Part shown: piece by piece, positions 38,501-49,251 of the stretch
How the letters are laid out: every line of letters starts with the position of its first letter
How positions within the stretch are numbered: position 1 is the first letter of the stretch
Source: Datnioides undecimradiatus
Lineage: Eukaryota > Chordata > Actinopteri > Lobotiformes > Datnioididae
Assembly (NCBI GenBank): GCA_008933995.1
Contig: WARS01000013.1
Span: 7,106,329 to 7,170,328, forward strand
Direction: 5' to 3'
DNA: 64,000 nt
Notes under the pieces: generated by a model
The model's database searches: none
Seen by the model: only the letters and a program-made list of their open reading frames with translations
Told to the model about the DNA's origin: nothing
Position numbers and translations under genes: made by a program

Positions 38501-39234
38501 ACTCGCAGCGTGTCCATCCGCTTGCCCAGCACCAGCGGCTTTGACGGCACCATGTTCAGGTCGGTGCCTGAGTGGCTGGAGTCCATCAAAATGAGCCAGT
38601 ACAACGAGAGCTTCGCTCGCGCTGGGATCACGACCATGGAGCAGGTGCTCGCCTTAAAGCATGAGTAAGTGCACACATGGCACAGGTGCAGGTCTGCCAC
38701 ACTGCGCTGATTTATCTGGCACTACGCCACATTTTGTAGCAACACAGAGAAAGTATTGAGCTCTCAGCTTGAACATTTGTCAGTCAGTTTGTGAATGCAG
38801 GAATATTCCACTCTGCCTCTGCCCATGTCATTCCTCTCATTCCCTGCTGCCATAACTTCCACAGCAGTGGTTCCCAGCTTTATTTGTCCCGCAGACGATG
38901 AACTAGAGTAGTCTTTCACCAGCGCCATCTGTCATGCACAAAATGTGTTCATTTTACTCAATTTTAAACTGTTATCTAACACTATGAATTTGTACTATAA
39001 CCATTCAGAGAAACCATTTCAATCAGCTACTCTACAATCTTACCCATAGTTGATGTACGACTCTTTCTGTGGTCCATATTGTTTTTAGCACACTAAAAGT
39101 GGTGTCATTCATCTTCTCCTTTCAGAGACATCAGGAATATTGGAGTGCGGCTGCCTGGTCACATGAAGAGGATAGCATACAGCATCCTGGGTCTGAAAGA
39201 TGAGACCAGCTCCCTCAGCGTGTTTGCAGTGTGA
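26515..39234 (+). CDS. epha2: Ephrin type-A receptor 2
   Basis: A receptor tyrosine kinase for ephrin-A ligands in the plasma membrane. Seventeen exons join in phase to 974 aa (human 976): 26515-26590, 27443-27510, 29048-29684, 33735-33890, 34003-34335, 35113-35240, 35356-35533, 35636-35738, 35986-36038, 36143-36268, 36351-36536, 36646-36707, 36856-37065, 37254-37403, 37676-37869, 38509-38664, 39126-39234. Order: signal peptide (1-22); ephrin-binding domain (about 27-200, [16 protein letters not shown]); Cys-rich part to 312; two fibronectin III repeats (313-423, 424-525); one membrane helix in exon 8 (about 533-556); juxtamembrane tyrosines [12 protein letters not shown]; kinase (about 612-875) with [23 protein letters not shown] (HRD at 734) and DFG (754); SAM domain (about 898-965). 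KTYVDPH and GSELGW point to EphA2 among Eph receptors, and hspb7/rsg1/arhgef19 nearby agrees. The tail ends VFAV, a possible PDZ ligand. Confidence 0.98.
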
Positions 39235-39897
39235 TCCAAGCATTCCTCCAAATCAAAGTGCACTGACCGACCATGCCATTTCATGGAGGGAGTGAAACTG
39301 AGCTATGCTGCAGGATTGTTGGGATTTTTTGTCTTTCCCATGGCAGAGTGCGGCATGACTGAACAGGACCCTCCAAACCACTCAGAAAGGACTGAGATCA
39401 ACAACACTTATGTACTTTATGAAATCAACAGAAGATGAATAATTTATCTTTATGTAAAAAGTGTTTTATATGTTGAACATAAACAAGTCATGTGATGTAG
39501 TAACTAAAACAGTTGTAAATGCAAAATGTGAGACAATGTAAGAGTGCTTGGCTTGTATTTACTGAATGACTGAAATATTTTATGCTCTGTATGATTAAGG
39601 GCTTATTCTTCTACCAAGCACTCACTTTAACCAGACAGTGTGTCTGGATCCTTAAACCTGTTGAGACTTACTTTGAAATTTGTGACAGTTATTTCACTCA
39701 GGGCAAAGAATCAGACAGTTTTGTGTTTTGTAGTTAGTCTCTGGGTCATTATCCTCAATGTGTTTACATCATGTCTTAATCCAATGGTCCATTTTTATTT
39801 AATATTTATTCTATTGTATATTTATATCATTTGTTACATGCAAAATAATTTTGACCTGGCATTTTTGCCAGGCGGTGTATTTTTGTGTTTAAATAAA
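39235..39897 (+). promoter_or_regulatory. epha2: epha2 3' UTR
   Basis: Non-coding A/T-rich sequence from the stop codon to an AATAAA at 39892-39897, which is the best polyA signal. Confidence 0.55.
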
Positions 39898-40985
39898 ATC
39901 AGTGTTGCCTTGTGACTGGATCACTCTCTTGTACTATGTAGTCAACATGTAATTGTTTTTAATTTCTTCAAACTGACATGTCTCAAGAACATCTGGATTA
40001 GTTACCATGAACCTTTGATCAGACATTCGTGGTTACAGAGGATGAACTTTAATTTAGCGCCTTCACCTGGTTAAAATTACAATAGCTCCCATGCTTTGGT
40101 TTATAATTACCTGTAAAGTTACTGACATTCCCATCAGCACAAGCTGTACTTTGTGCTTCGTAGCACGCTATCACAACAGTGAATAAAACACTGATAATGT
40201 GACTGAAGCTGTATATAAGCGGCAGCCAAAATATGGCTAAAAAGATTATTCATTCTTTTTGGCTTATTTTCAGATCTTTGCTCACCCAACACCAAATATG
40301 ACATCAAAAAATCTCACAAGGTACTTGGAGCAATGTAATGCCCTGTCTGCTTAAACCGTCCTCTCTCAAAGAAAGTAATGCAACACTGCCACATGGATCT
40401 GTCAACACATTCATGCTAAAACATGATCTGGCTAACAAATACTTCACATTAAAAGAACTGTGGCTTTCATCTGTCTTTAGAATTTGCACCACCACCTCAT
40501 ATAACTTGTTTTGGTGATGTCTGTCATCCAGATGAAGTTGATCAACCTTGATGACTCTGTCAAGCTGGGCCAGAATGTCACACCCATACTCAACTGTACT
40601 CCATCATACAGTGCAGTCACTTGGGTATTTTGAAAGAACTTTCAGGGAGGTCATCGCTGAAAATTTATGAGGAATCTTTGTTAAAAATCCAAATACATTA
40701 TAAATTTAACCCTAATAGTTAATTAATTGTGTCTTGTTTCCACTTTATTAGTGTGAATGACAGTTGAGTCAACATCACAACTGATAATTATAGGTTATTC
40801 CTTTACACGGAAACATCTCCACACCCTTTCTCACACAAACACTAGGACTCATATGTTTCCACTCTAGGGTGCGGCTAGAAATTTAGGACCTTTGACAACA
40901 GTTCAACAACAGTTATGACACAATGAATATCTACAATCCGTGTCATGTTCCAGTGCAGCTGAATCGGCATAAGCACTCAGTGGAC
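39898..40985. other. Intergenic region between epha2 and hspb7-like gene
   Basis: No coding exon is seen. It is A/T rich. Muscle-type control elements for hspb7 might be expected here, but none is strong enough to call. Confidence 0.5.
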
Positions 40986-40992
40986 TATAAAA
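40986..40992 (+). promoter_or_regulatory. hspb7: TATA box of the hspb7-like gene
   Basis: TATAAAA lies 111 bp upstream of the chosen start codon and predicts transcription from about 41015. It is the only convincing TATA box next to a gene in this window. The leader then contains a short upstream frame (ATG at 41048, stop at 41074). Confidence 0.6.
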
Positions 40993-41102
40993 GAGACATA
41001 TATAGTGACACTTTCATTGGACACGAGGGAGAACTCAGGGGATCAGAATGAACGCTCTAGGCTCTATACAGTAGGTAGAGACCATCCATCTCCTCAGCCT
41101 GT

Positions 41103-41926
41103 ATGGAGAAAGGTCAAGGCATTTTCTCTGAGGTTTCAGGATCACTACCTCAGCCGGCAATTAGAGAAAACAAATTTTCAGGTCAGAGAAACAAATGTGG
41201 TCAGTTTTTGAATTGTCCTAACTTCATCTTTACTAAAATTAGCGAATAAATGATTAACAAGGTGTAAATGACTATTTCAGGCCACTCATATCCTACGGGG
41301 AAGATCCAGGTCTTTGGAAATATTTTCCAGTTTACAGTCGATGTGAGTGAATTTTCTCCTGAGGATGTTACCATCACATTCTCCAACAACCTGATAGAGG
41401 TGCATGCTGAGAAGGTGAGCCTTACAGTGAGTGCTGTTCAGAGTATCAGTGATAGCGACCGCGACAACAAATAAGAGGTCTGATGTTTGATTTCTGAATT
41501 AGTCCACTGGTGTTAGGTTATTTAAAAAATATTTTGGCACCCTGCATCAATGCAGATTATATCAACATAAAAATGAAATGAAATTAAAGTACTTAAATTA
41601 TAGTAATAGCTTTAATCCATTATCATTGGATTGCTGGAGCTGGATAATTATTTTATCTTTTTTATTTGACGGTGTAAATTTGAGTTAGGACCTAAAATTT
41701 GAGTTATACAATTATAATTTTAGAAAGAACTGAAACACACCAATAATTTCTGTCTTCCTTGTTTTCTCATACACGTGTTCCTGTATTGCAGCTGGGGGAA
41801 GATGGCGCAGTCACGAACACCTTTTTCCACAAATGCAAACTACCATCGGATGTAGATCCCACGTCTGTGACTATGGCCATGGAGAGCAGCGGGATCCTTA
41901 CTGTCAGGGCGCACAGGGTGCTGTAA
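41103..41926 (+). CDS. hspb7: Short small heat-shock protein, HSPB7-like
   Basis: A small heat-shock protein (alpha-crystallin type chaperone). Three exons, 41103-41181, 41281-41414 and 41792-41926, join in phase to only 115 aa (human HSPB7 170). The alpha-crystallin domain fills about residues 30-113: [22 protein letters not shown], then [26 protein letters not shown] and [10 protein letters not shown]. These match HSPB7 (DVRDFSPEDI, NNHIEVRAEK, KCQLPEDVDPTSV). The long Ser-rich N-terminus and the C-terminal extension of HSPB7 are missing; the protein stops right after the last beta strand. The start was chosen because it is the first ATG giving an open frame in phase with exon 2. Position between epha2 and rsg1 equals that of human HSPB7. 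A teleost paralogue (such as hspb12) is an alternative. polyA signal: AATAAA at 41999-42004. Confidence 0.78.
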
Positions 41927-43036
41927 CACCTGATGTCTCTGCGCTACATTTTCACATTTCAGCGCAGGACTTCAGCGACATCTGGCGGTGGGGAGAGGAA
42001 TAAAGCAATGCACCATTCAGGTTCTCTCAGAAAAGTCACACTCCCGTGTACTTGAACCCAACAACTCTGTAACTACTGTTTTAAAAGTGTGAAACGGGGA
42101 CCTACAAATGAGTGGTGAAATAAACGGACACAACTTTTCTGTTAGATTAACTCAAACGTAACCAGCTGCAACTCTATGAGGCTTGGGGTCTAAAGTGTAC
42201 TCGCTCTGTTAGATGCTGCCCCCCCCCCCCCAAAAACAAACAATAAATTCACAGATAAATGACCACCGAGCTCGCAAGTCTGCATTTAGGAACAAAAATA
42301 CTGGAACATCATCAATATAGAAAACATCTTAGTGTATAAAAAGCTGACCGTGGTGGAAAAATATGGGGCCGAGAGCATAGGCAGAGAACAGTGACCACAT
42401 AACCTAAGAAAGGACACAAGTCTGGAATCACTACTTTAATGTGCAAATGCCGGAACAAATAAAACGTGAGCTTGGCTGATTCGTTAGATACATTCAGAAT
42501 AGGTGAGTACTAACTAGGGCGGTGCACTGTAACCAACCACAAACAGCTGAGTAAATAAAGGTAACAAATAAAAATAAAGAAAGAGGATTAAAACAAACAA
42601 ACAAACGTTATTATTACAATAATATATAATGTCAGTGAGTGAGCAAGGAACGGCCTCATGAGGAGCAGGTCTCCGTGCTGTGGTCCTTATGGACTGTGCT
42701 TTTACTGAACAACTTGACAGAAATCTCCGGAGGGTGGCGGTAATGAGTCCAATAAAACCCAAAGAGGAAAAAAGGCAGAACAAGACGTGACGTCAGGCAG
42801 ATTTGTATCTAAGGCGGTTGTCAAGTGACGTTTAGTTTACGGAAGTTTCTTTTAGGTGGCTGCTCTGTCTTCTACTAAAGATTACAATATACCGACCAAA
42901 GTTGTACTTATTTTAGTGCTCAATGTTTAGAAAAGACTGTTTGCAGTAGCGTTTTCACTCGCTGTGTTCTGACACAGTACTCGGTTCTACTGTCGGTGTT
43001 TTTCTCATTAAAAGGCTGAACATAGCCGTGTGCTGC
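41927..43036. other. Spacer and rsg1 promoter
   Basis: It begins with the short 3' UTR of the hspb7-like gene. A C tract (13 C) lies at about 42219-42231. A perfect CRE palindrome TGACGTCA sits at 42788-42795, within a CpG-containing stretch before rsg1, and is the likely core of the rsg1 promoter. No coding exon is seen. Confidence 0.5.
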
Positions 43037-43062
43037 TTAGCTTAGCGTCATTGCTAAGCTAA
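43037..43062 (+). promoter_or_regulatory. rsg1: Hairpin in the rsg1 5' leader
   Basis: TTAGCTTAGC at 43037-43046 and its exact reverse complement GCTAAGCTAA at 43053-43062 are separated by 6 bases. The stem ends 10 bases before the rsg1 start codon at 43073. Confidence 0.6.
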
Positions 43063-43072
43063 AGATAACAGC

Positions 43073-45404
43073 ATGGCACGAGTTCCTCCTCCGGGATCAG
43101 TCGTAGTTGCTGACTGGCATCGATGTAAAGACAGTAAAGAATACTTCAGCAAAATTCTCCACAAGAAGAGACGCAAAAATTTTGGTATGACAATTAAATG
43201 TTAACATTTTTAAATGACATTAGTTTCCCTCTTGTAAAAAGCTCAATATCTTTAACGTGTACTTATGTGGTGTAGCCAGCTTTTGGCTGTATATCGTTGT
43301 ATTTGAGTAATCTGCTCTCACTAGTTTCTTGAAGTTCCTGTTATAATTCGCCACAGTTATTGAACAAAAGTCCCCATGCAGTAAATAGCCAAGGTTATGA
43401 CGTGGGGTGCAGTAAACACATTAAATATTCTAATGACATGATGTTGATTTTGTTGTTATTGCCTTTAGTATAATGTTGGTCCTAACACTAAATTTGTCTC
43501 ATTGGGCTATACAAACATTGAATCATATCCAATGTTTGAGTCTGATGTTAAAGTACTGCTGAAGTGCACTGTTTCACTGGACGATCGACATGAAATAGCA
43601 AAAACACAAGATGACATAAATGGACCAAAACAGCATTGCAGACAGGCAGTTTTGTTGTATGAGTGTTTTAAATCATTTGTTGTGACCTTTGATGATCCAG
43701 GATATTAATAAGCGGATGGAGAAGAAGACTGGAATTCAAAGCGGGACATAGACTTTACATATATTACATAATAATATAATAAATAAAATAAATATTTACT
43801 TGGAATAATGAAATAGTTCTTATATGATTACATGGAGGCTGTCATGTAGAAAACAAAGAAATGCCATATTCCATATCAGGCCCTTAAGTGACACTGTGAT
43901 CTTTGACCAGACCCCGTTTTGAAAGTAAAGCTTAGTGGTTAAAGGGATAGTGATTGTGAAAGTTTTGGACATTAGTCTGTGATAAAACAACAATGCAGGA
44001 GGTCCATGCAGAGAGTGGCATGCAATTGTGCACATCATGTCAGAATCATCTGGTGCAGAATAACAAGCGGTACACAAAAGTAAATAAGTTGATGGTAAAA
44101 CTTGTTTCACAGGCCTGTTGGAGTCTCCGGTGATGCCTCCACATGTAGCTGTAGACACAGTTCACTATAAGATCTTCATCTCTGGCAAGAGTGGGGTCGG
44201 GAAAACTGCTCTTGCTGCACGTCTGGCAGGCCTGAATATTCCTAACATGCACTATGAAACCACAGGTAGGTGCCACTTCTACGCTGCGCTTCACTTTAAC
44301 AGTTAATAAGGTCAGGTCACAGAAATAGTCATCCATTTTATCATTTGCTGTTCAAGGTATTGAGACAACAGTGGTGTACTGGCCTGTCAAACTGAGAGAA
44401 AGTGGCAGAGTGCTCTTTTTCCGTCTGCAGCTGTGGGACTGTGGAGAGAACGCCTTGCGCAGATTTGACCACTTGCTCCCAGTATGTATAGAAATATAAA
44501 GTGTTTTCATGCAGCACACTGTACTGAGTTACGCACTAATGTGAAACAAAAAAAGCATTGCAGTCCCATCATTTTAGATCACTGTCACAGCAGATATTCT
44601 GTCCAATCGCTGTTCTCCCTGTCTTCCAGTCCAGTAAGGAGCAGGTGGATGCTGTGCTGTTCCTGTTCTCCTTCACTGACAGGACATCTTTTGATGATCT
44701 GTCAAATCAAATTGCTAAATGGACTGGGACATCTGTGGGTCATGATGTGAAATTGGTGGTTGGCACCAAGTATCCTTTTGTGCTCTTTTTTTAGAACCTT
44801 TGTACATATGATTTAAAAAAAAAAAGCTTCAGTGAAAGGCTGGAAATCTCAAAACTATCTAAATCGAAACAGTCTTTTAAAACATTACCAGTCTGTCATT
44901 GTTTGTACATCAAAGCTAACTCACTAACTTATGAATCTTAGCTCTGCATTGCTAAAAGTTAGACTGATTGATTGATGGATGTCATGACATTGTTGGTAGA
45001 AATTTGTTGGTTCAAGATTATGCTATTTTCTTTTAGAAAAAGAAGAAAAAATGATTGAATTTGATGTAAGAATACAAAGAAATGGTTTTGGTTAATTTGG
45101 CATTTATTGTTAAATTTGTCATTTTCTTTTTATCTCAAATTCATTTTTTCTTTAGAGATGGACATTTGTCCTTAATGTTTTCTTTAGATTTGACCTTTTC
45201 ATGCACTGTGATGTGGCAGAGAGAGATGTGAGGGACTTCCAAGAGACGTGGGGCTTACCAGTGTTGCGTGTGGGCGGGGAGGTCAGTGATGGGCTGGGTG
45301 ACGTAGCCCCCCTCCTCAACTGCCTGGCAGAAAACTTGTGGCATCAGGACTGTGTCGCAGCTGGTTCAGCCAGAGGCCACTCACAGCGAGAGACTCTACC
45401 ATGA
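43073..45404 (+). CDS. rsg1: REM2- and Rab-like small GTPase 1 (CPLANE2)
   Basis: A Ras-like GTPase of the CPLANE complex. With Fuzzy, Inturned and Wdpcp it works at the basal body in ciliogenesis and intraflagellar transport. Five exons, 43073-43184, 44113-44265, 44357-44481, 44630-44769 and 45188-45404, join in phase to 248 aa (human 258). The N-terminus MARVPPPGSVVVADW matches the human one. The P-loop GKSGVGKT is at 62-69. Switch-region ETTGIETTVVYWP, WDCGE (DxxG motif) and the GTKFD motif (in place of NKxD) follow. Near the C-terminus, LAENLWHQDCVAAG is diagnostic. No C-terminal prenylation Cys is present, as in RSG1. Intron 4 looks like a U12-type intron. polyA signal: AATAAA at 45547-45552. 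Confidence 0.95.
44770..45187 (+). other. rsg1: U12-type (minor spliceosome) intron 4 of rsg1
   Basis: The donor reads GTATCCTTTT, the U12 consensus, and is a poor U2 donor. A branch-point-like TCCTTAAT lies at 45169-45176, with the branch A about 12 bases before the terminal AG, the spacing typical of U12 introns. It is bordered by exons that join in phase (AA|A TTT GAC). Confidence 0.8.
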
Positions 45405-46261
45405 TACCAAATCAGATTTGTAACAGGCAGTACAGGTAAACTAAACTCCAGGTAAGATCACCTCGGGTGTCATTCTTTGATGGAGTAGAGTTCAACAGTT
45501 GATTTCGGAGAGCCCATCAGGATGAGATGGAGGAGGCTGCTGTTGAAATAAATGAACTATTCATTTAATGCTATAGCCACATCATGCCCATAACACTAAT
45601 GGTTATCGAATATCTTGTTTTAAAATCTAAAAAGAAAAACATGCATTTGAATATAAAAGTTTGTGTTGTCTTTACACCACTGACTGACTGTATTAGCACA
45701 TTAAGTTCTCACTTTTACATGTTTCTCTTTTCCCTCCCTCAGCATCCTTACTTACTGTTTTTAATGGATTATTGTTAATATCAGTTAAAATAATCAGTCT
45801 ACATCTTTCACCTCAAAGTATTGTTTTTATTAATTTGTCAGTAATGTTTCTCAATGAAAAGACCAGGGGCTACTTTTCAAATTGTCTTGTTACCATCTTT
45901 ATTCATTTTGTTGCATTATGCTGATCTGATGAAGTCAGTAAAACTTGAAATGTAAAAAAATGTGACTTTTCCAAAAAGATTCTAATATTAAAATTGAAGT
46001 AAACAAAAAGTAATGATATATATTTCCTAACAATTAAAGCATCTCCTAAATCCCTTGTGTTCCTGCTAATTGTGGGTTCAGTGCCTGTTTGAACGCTTCG
46101 TGTGTCCTGTGATACTCTGCAGTGACTATCAAAATACTTTTAGTGCAGTCAAGTTAAATCTTAAGTTTTGATGATCAACATGTTTGAGTATATACATTAT
46201 GTGTAAGTTAAAACAATATTAGCATGATGTTTAAAATCAAAATAGAATCATCATATTTTCA
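45405..46261. other. Spacer between converging rsg1 and arhgef19
   Basis: Contains both 3' UTRs. The rsg1 polyA signal is at 45547-45552. It is A/T rich with no coding exon. I looked here on the minus strand for an SH3-encoding exon of arhgef19 and saw none. Confidence 0.5.
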
Positions 46262-49251
46262 TCACTGTTTGGAAGAGAGCACCTTCATCCACGCCTCTTT
46301 ATCAGACCTGGAAAAAAAAAAAAAAAGATTTGAGATTTGCTAAGGACATTTGATCATCATTGGTATCTGGAAGACAATATCCACTTGTACCTTGTTTGTG
46401 TAACAAATATCATGGCAGTTGCTTGTCTGGTTTGACTTTGAGACAGATGTAACAGGAAGGAGTCTGGGGGGAGACCCAGGACCTCAGTCTTCAGATGCAC
46501 AAGGTGAACATGAGTTGGGAATTCAGCGTGATCCACAACTGTGAACCTTTGGTTCCTGACATGATGCAAAGAGAGATTCAAACATCTGATGCGCATCACA
46601 CTTTCGATAATCAAGTAAAACATTTGCTGTTGTGCAGTGTTTTTCGCTGCTGGTCAGATTAAACATGGCTTTTAATGTGTCAGAATGAAACATCACAGTC
46701 AGCAGTCATCCCATTTTTGCAGTAATGAGTGTTTGTATTGTACTTTTTCGAGGAGATGATCAAAAGGTCGTTGAAGAGGTGAAGGTAGACGCTGATGAAT
46801 GACACTTTTGAGTTGTACGCGGCCTCCACAGTCAGCTGTCTCACAGGACCCTGGTGCACCAGAAAACGCCCACTTACCACCAGAGGAACTGACTGGATGG
46901 AGGAAGATGCAGTCAGTTAGAATTTACATCCATCTGCAGGTTACATAACAGGACAGACTCTTTTATAAAAGACTGTTAGAAATCTTAAAGTGAGGGAAAA
47001 ACAATTGTCACCTTAACTTGGCCAAAATCAATGAGCATTTCCAGGCAGACCAGCTCCTCAATTTGTTTCATTTTCAGGACTCCTTTGTCACAGTCGGTCA
47101 CTATCTGGTCAGAGCAGATTTTTGAACTTTAAGTGTATTTTAAAATGTTAAATGTTAGTTTTATTAGGTCTGCATTCATAACCCATACCACGACAACACG
47201 CTCCCTTTCAGTAACTATCTCATCTTGGTTCTGTCTCACCTTCAACGTAGATGTGAAAGTGAAACAGTATTACCTCGTGAATGGCTTCTATTGCTTTTTT
47301 GAGATTTAAAATTGAGTCAGAGCCTGGTTCGGTCAGCTTCAGGATGCTCTGAAACAAAAGACAAACCAACAGAAATCTCAGATGACTTCTAAAACGTGTC
47401 ATGGCAAGTTGAAAATATACACATCAACGCATTCAGATCCCTACTTCTAGTATGAGCTTGGCACGAGTAATTCTCTGGAAGGGAAGGACGAGGAATGACT
47501 TGAGGCTTTGTCTTTGACACTCTGGGTCACTCTCGAGCTTCTTGATTAAATACAGGAAGTCTCTGTTCTCCCGTCTTGTAAAAGGAAGAGATGTGATTGA
47601 AAAAAATCATAATACTGCAGGGAGAAAGTACAAAACAGAGACTCACAACAGCTGGTTGACAAGGGCCTCTTGGTACATCATGTTGGTCACATATGGCACA
47701 TAGAGCCTGCGAAACTCTGGGCAGTGCTGAAGCACAATGTCTCCAACCTGAGATATGAGCACACACTCTCCCAGTCGAATTTCCAGATCCATAAGAAACC
47801 TTTGAAGAGACGAGACACCATCTTAGCAAACACACAAACACAAACATTAAAAGATAAATAGAACATTTATTAAATAAAAAAAAGGTACAGTATGTCTCAC
47901 TTTTCACTGGCTGCCATCACATGACTAATTTTGGAAAACAAAATGTGATGCTCCATTTGCGACAGGGTTTGTTTCAGTGCCTTCGACGAATAGAAGTGAT
48001 TGACAGCAACTCTAAGGCTCCTTAGGTAAGATGCTTCAGAGCCAATCAGCTCAAACATCGTCTTCAGAGGGAGAAATTAGGGTGAAAAAAATGTCATGAA
48101 AATATAAAACTACATATACACCATCTTGTTCATTTTTGTATAGTTAGATCGTGATTTCATGCCACTTCATTTGATTGTTTGACTGGTTTTGAATGCAGTG
48201 TGATTATCATCATGTCTGAGGTGTAAAGCATTAATAATAAAACCCTTCACACCTCCTGCAGGCGAATCTCTTTGGCTGTTAAGCTGCTGAGCAGGCCAGA
48301 TGCCTTCACCTCATCTAGATCTTGCCAGAGGGTGCATGGTGTCACCCTGATTGTGTGAGGTGGGGGTGAGGTTGCATCAGGGGGCTTTAATTGAGGGGTT
48401 GTAGCCTCAGAATGGCAGCGGGAGCCAAGACGGGACTGCAGACCCTGCAGATACTGAGGTGATATCAACTCAGACACAAAGCTCAGCCTGTGTAGATCCT
48501 CTTTCACTGCCTGCAAACAGTAGTCCTGATACAGCGGGACTGCAGGAGCAAAAGGAAAAAAGGTAGACAACTCAGGCCTGCTTTACATTCCCATTAATAC
48601 ACCATTAAGTGAGGGGCAACAGCCCAGGGAGAAAAGTGAACTTACAAAAATGAATATACTTTGACTGGAATGACACACTCAGCACTTCCTCCTCAGCTGA
48701 ATCTGCTTCCCTGGGTTCATTGAGCAGGCCACAGTTAGTTAAAAAGCAGGGAGATTATAAAGAGTGTAAAGGTAGACAGCCTCTCTTACCCCTCTGTACT
48801 TTTATCTTCCTCCTCAAGCCTCTGTACTGAGAACAGCTTGGCCACAGATGATTGCATTTTTTTAAAATCCAATGTGCACATTAAGGCCACTGACCTGAGA
48901 GCTGTAGACATGTCTGTAGATGGGCTGAAGAAAAGAAACAAAAAGGGCATTTCATCACCATAATCCTACATGAAGAATTTGCTGTGGTGTTCTGGATGAG
49001 CCATACAGTCCTTACCTGCAATCCTCCTGCTGGTTGAGGGAGTCATAGCTCTCTTCATGGCCTCCAGCATCCTGTGTATCATTGGCTTCCAGAGAAAACC
49101 CTGAAGAAAGCTGCTCTCTTGTCTTCATGTTTCGAATTTGTGTTATCAAGTGATTCACTGGATGACTGTTTTCAAAGTAGGAGTGTAGGCTGGAAACAAT
49201 GCTGCTGCTCCAACGCTGGCTGTTCTCATCTCTGCGCTCAATCTGAGACAT
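46262..49251 (-). CDS. arhgef19: Ephexin-family Rho guanine nucleotide exchange factor (ARHGEF19/WGEF), lacking SH3
   Basis: A RhoGEF that activates Rho GTPases at the actin cortex. Twelve minus-strand exons join in phase to 564 aa (human ARHGEF19 802): 49251-49016, 48924-48790, 48710-48646, 48539-48253, 48061-47901, 47799-47647, 47574-47445, 47348-47274, 47104-47012, 46892-46744, 46555-46391, 46307-46262. After a divergent N-terminus comes the ephexin block LWQDL...EIRLQE...MFELIGSEASYLRSL. The DH domain (about 237-415) has YVPYVTNMMYQEAL, RENRDFL and QRQSLKSFLVLPFQRITR. The PH domain (about 447-560) ends SDKEAWMKVLSSKQ, and a stop follows at once. Ephexins usually have an SH3 domain after the PH, so this copy is short at both ends. 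Paralogue choice rests on synteny with epha2 and rsg1. Confidence 0.9.
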
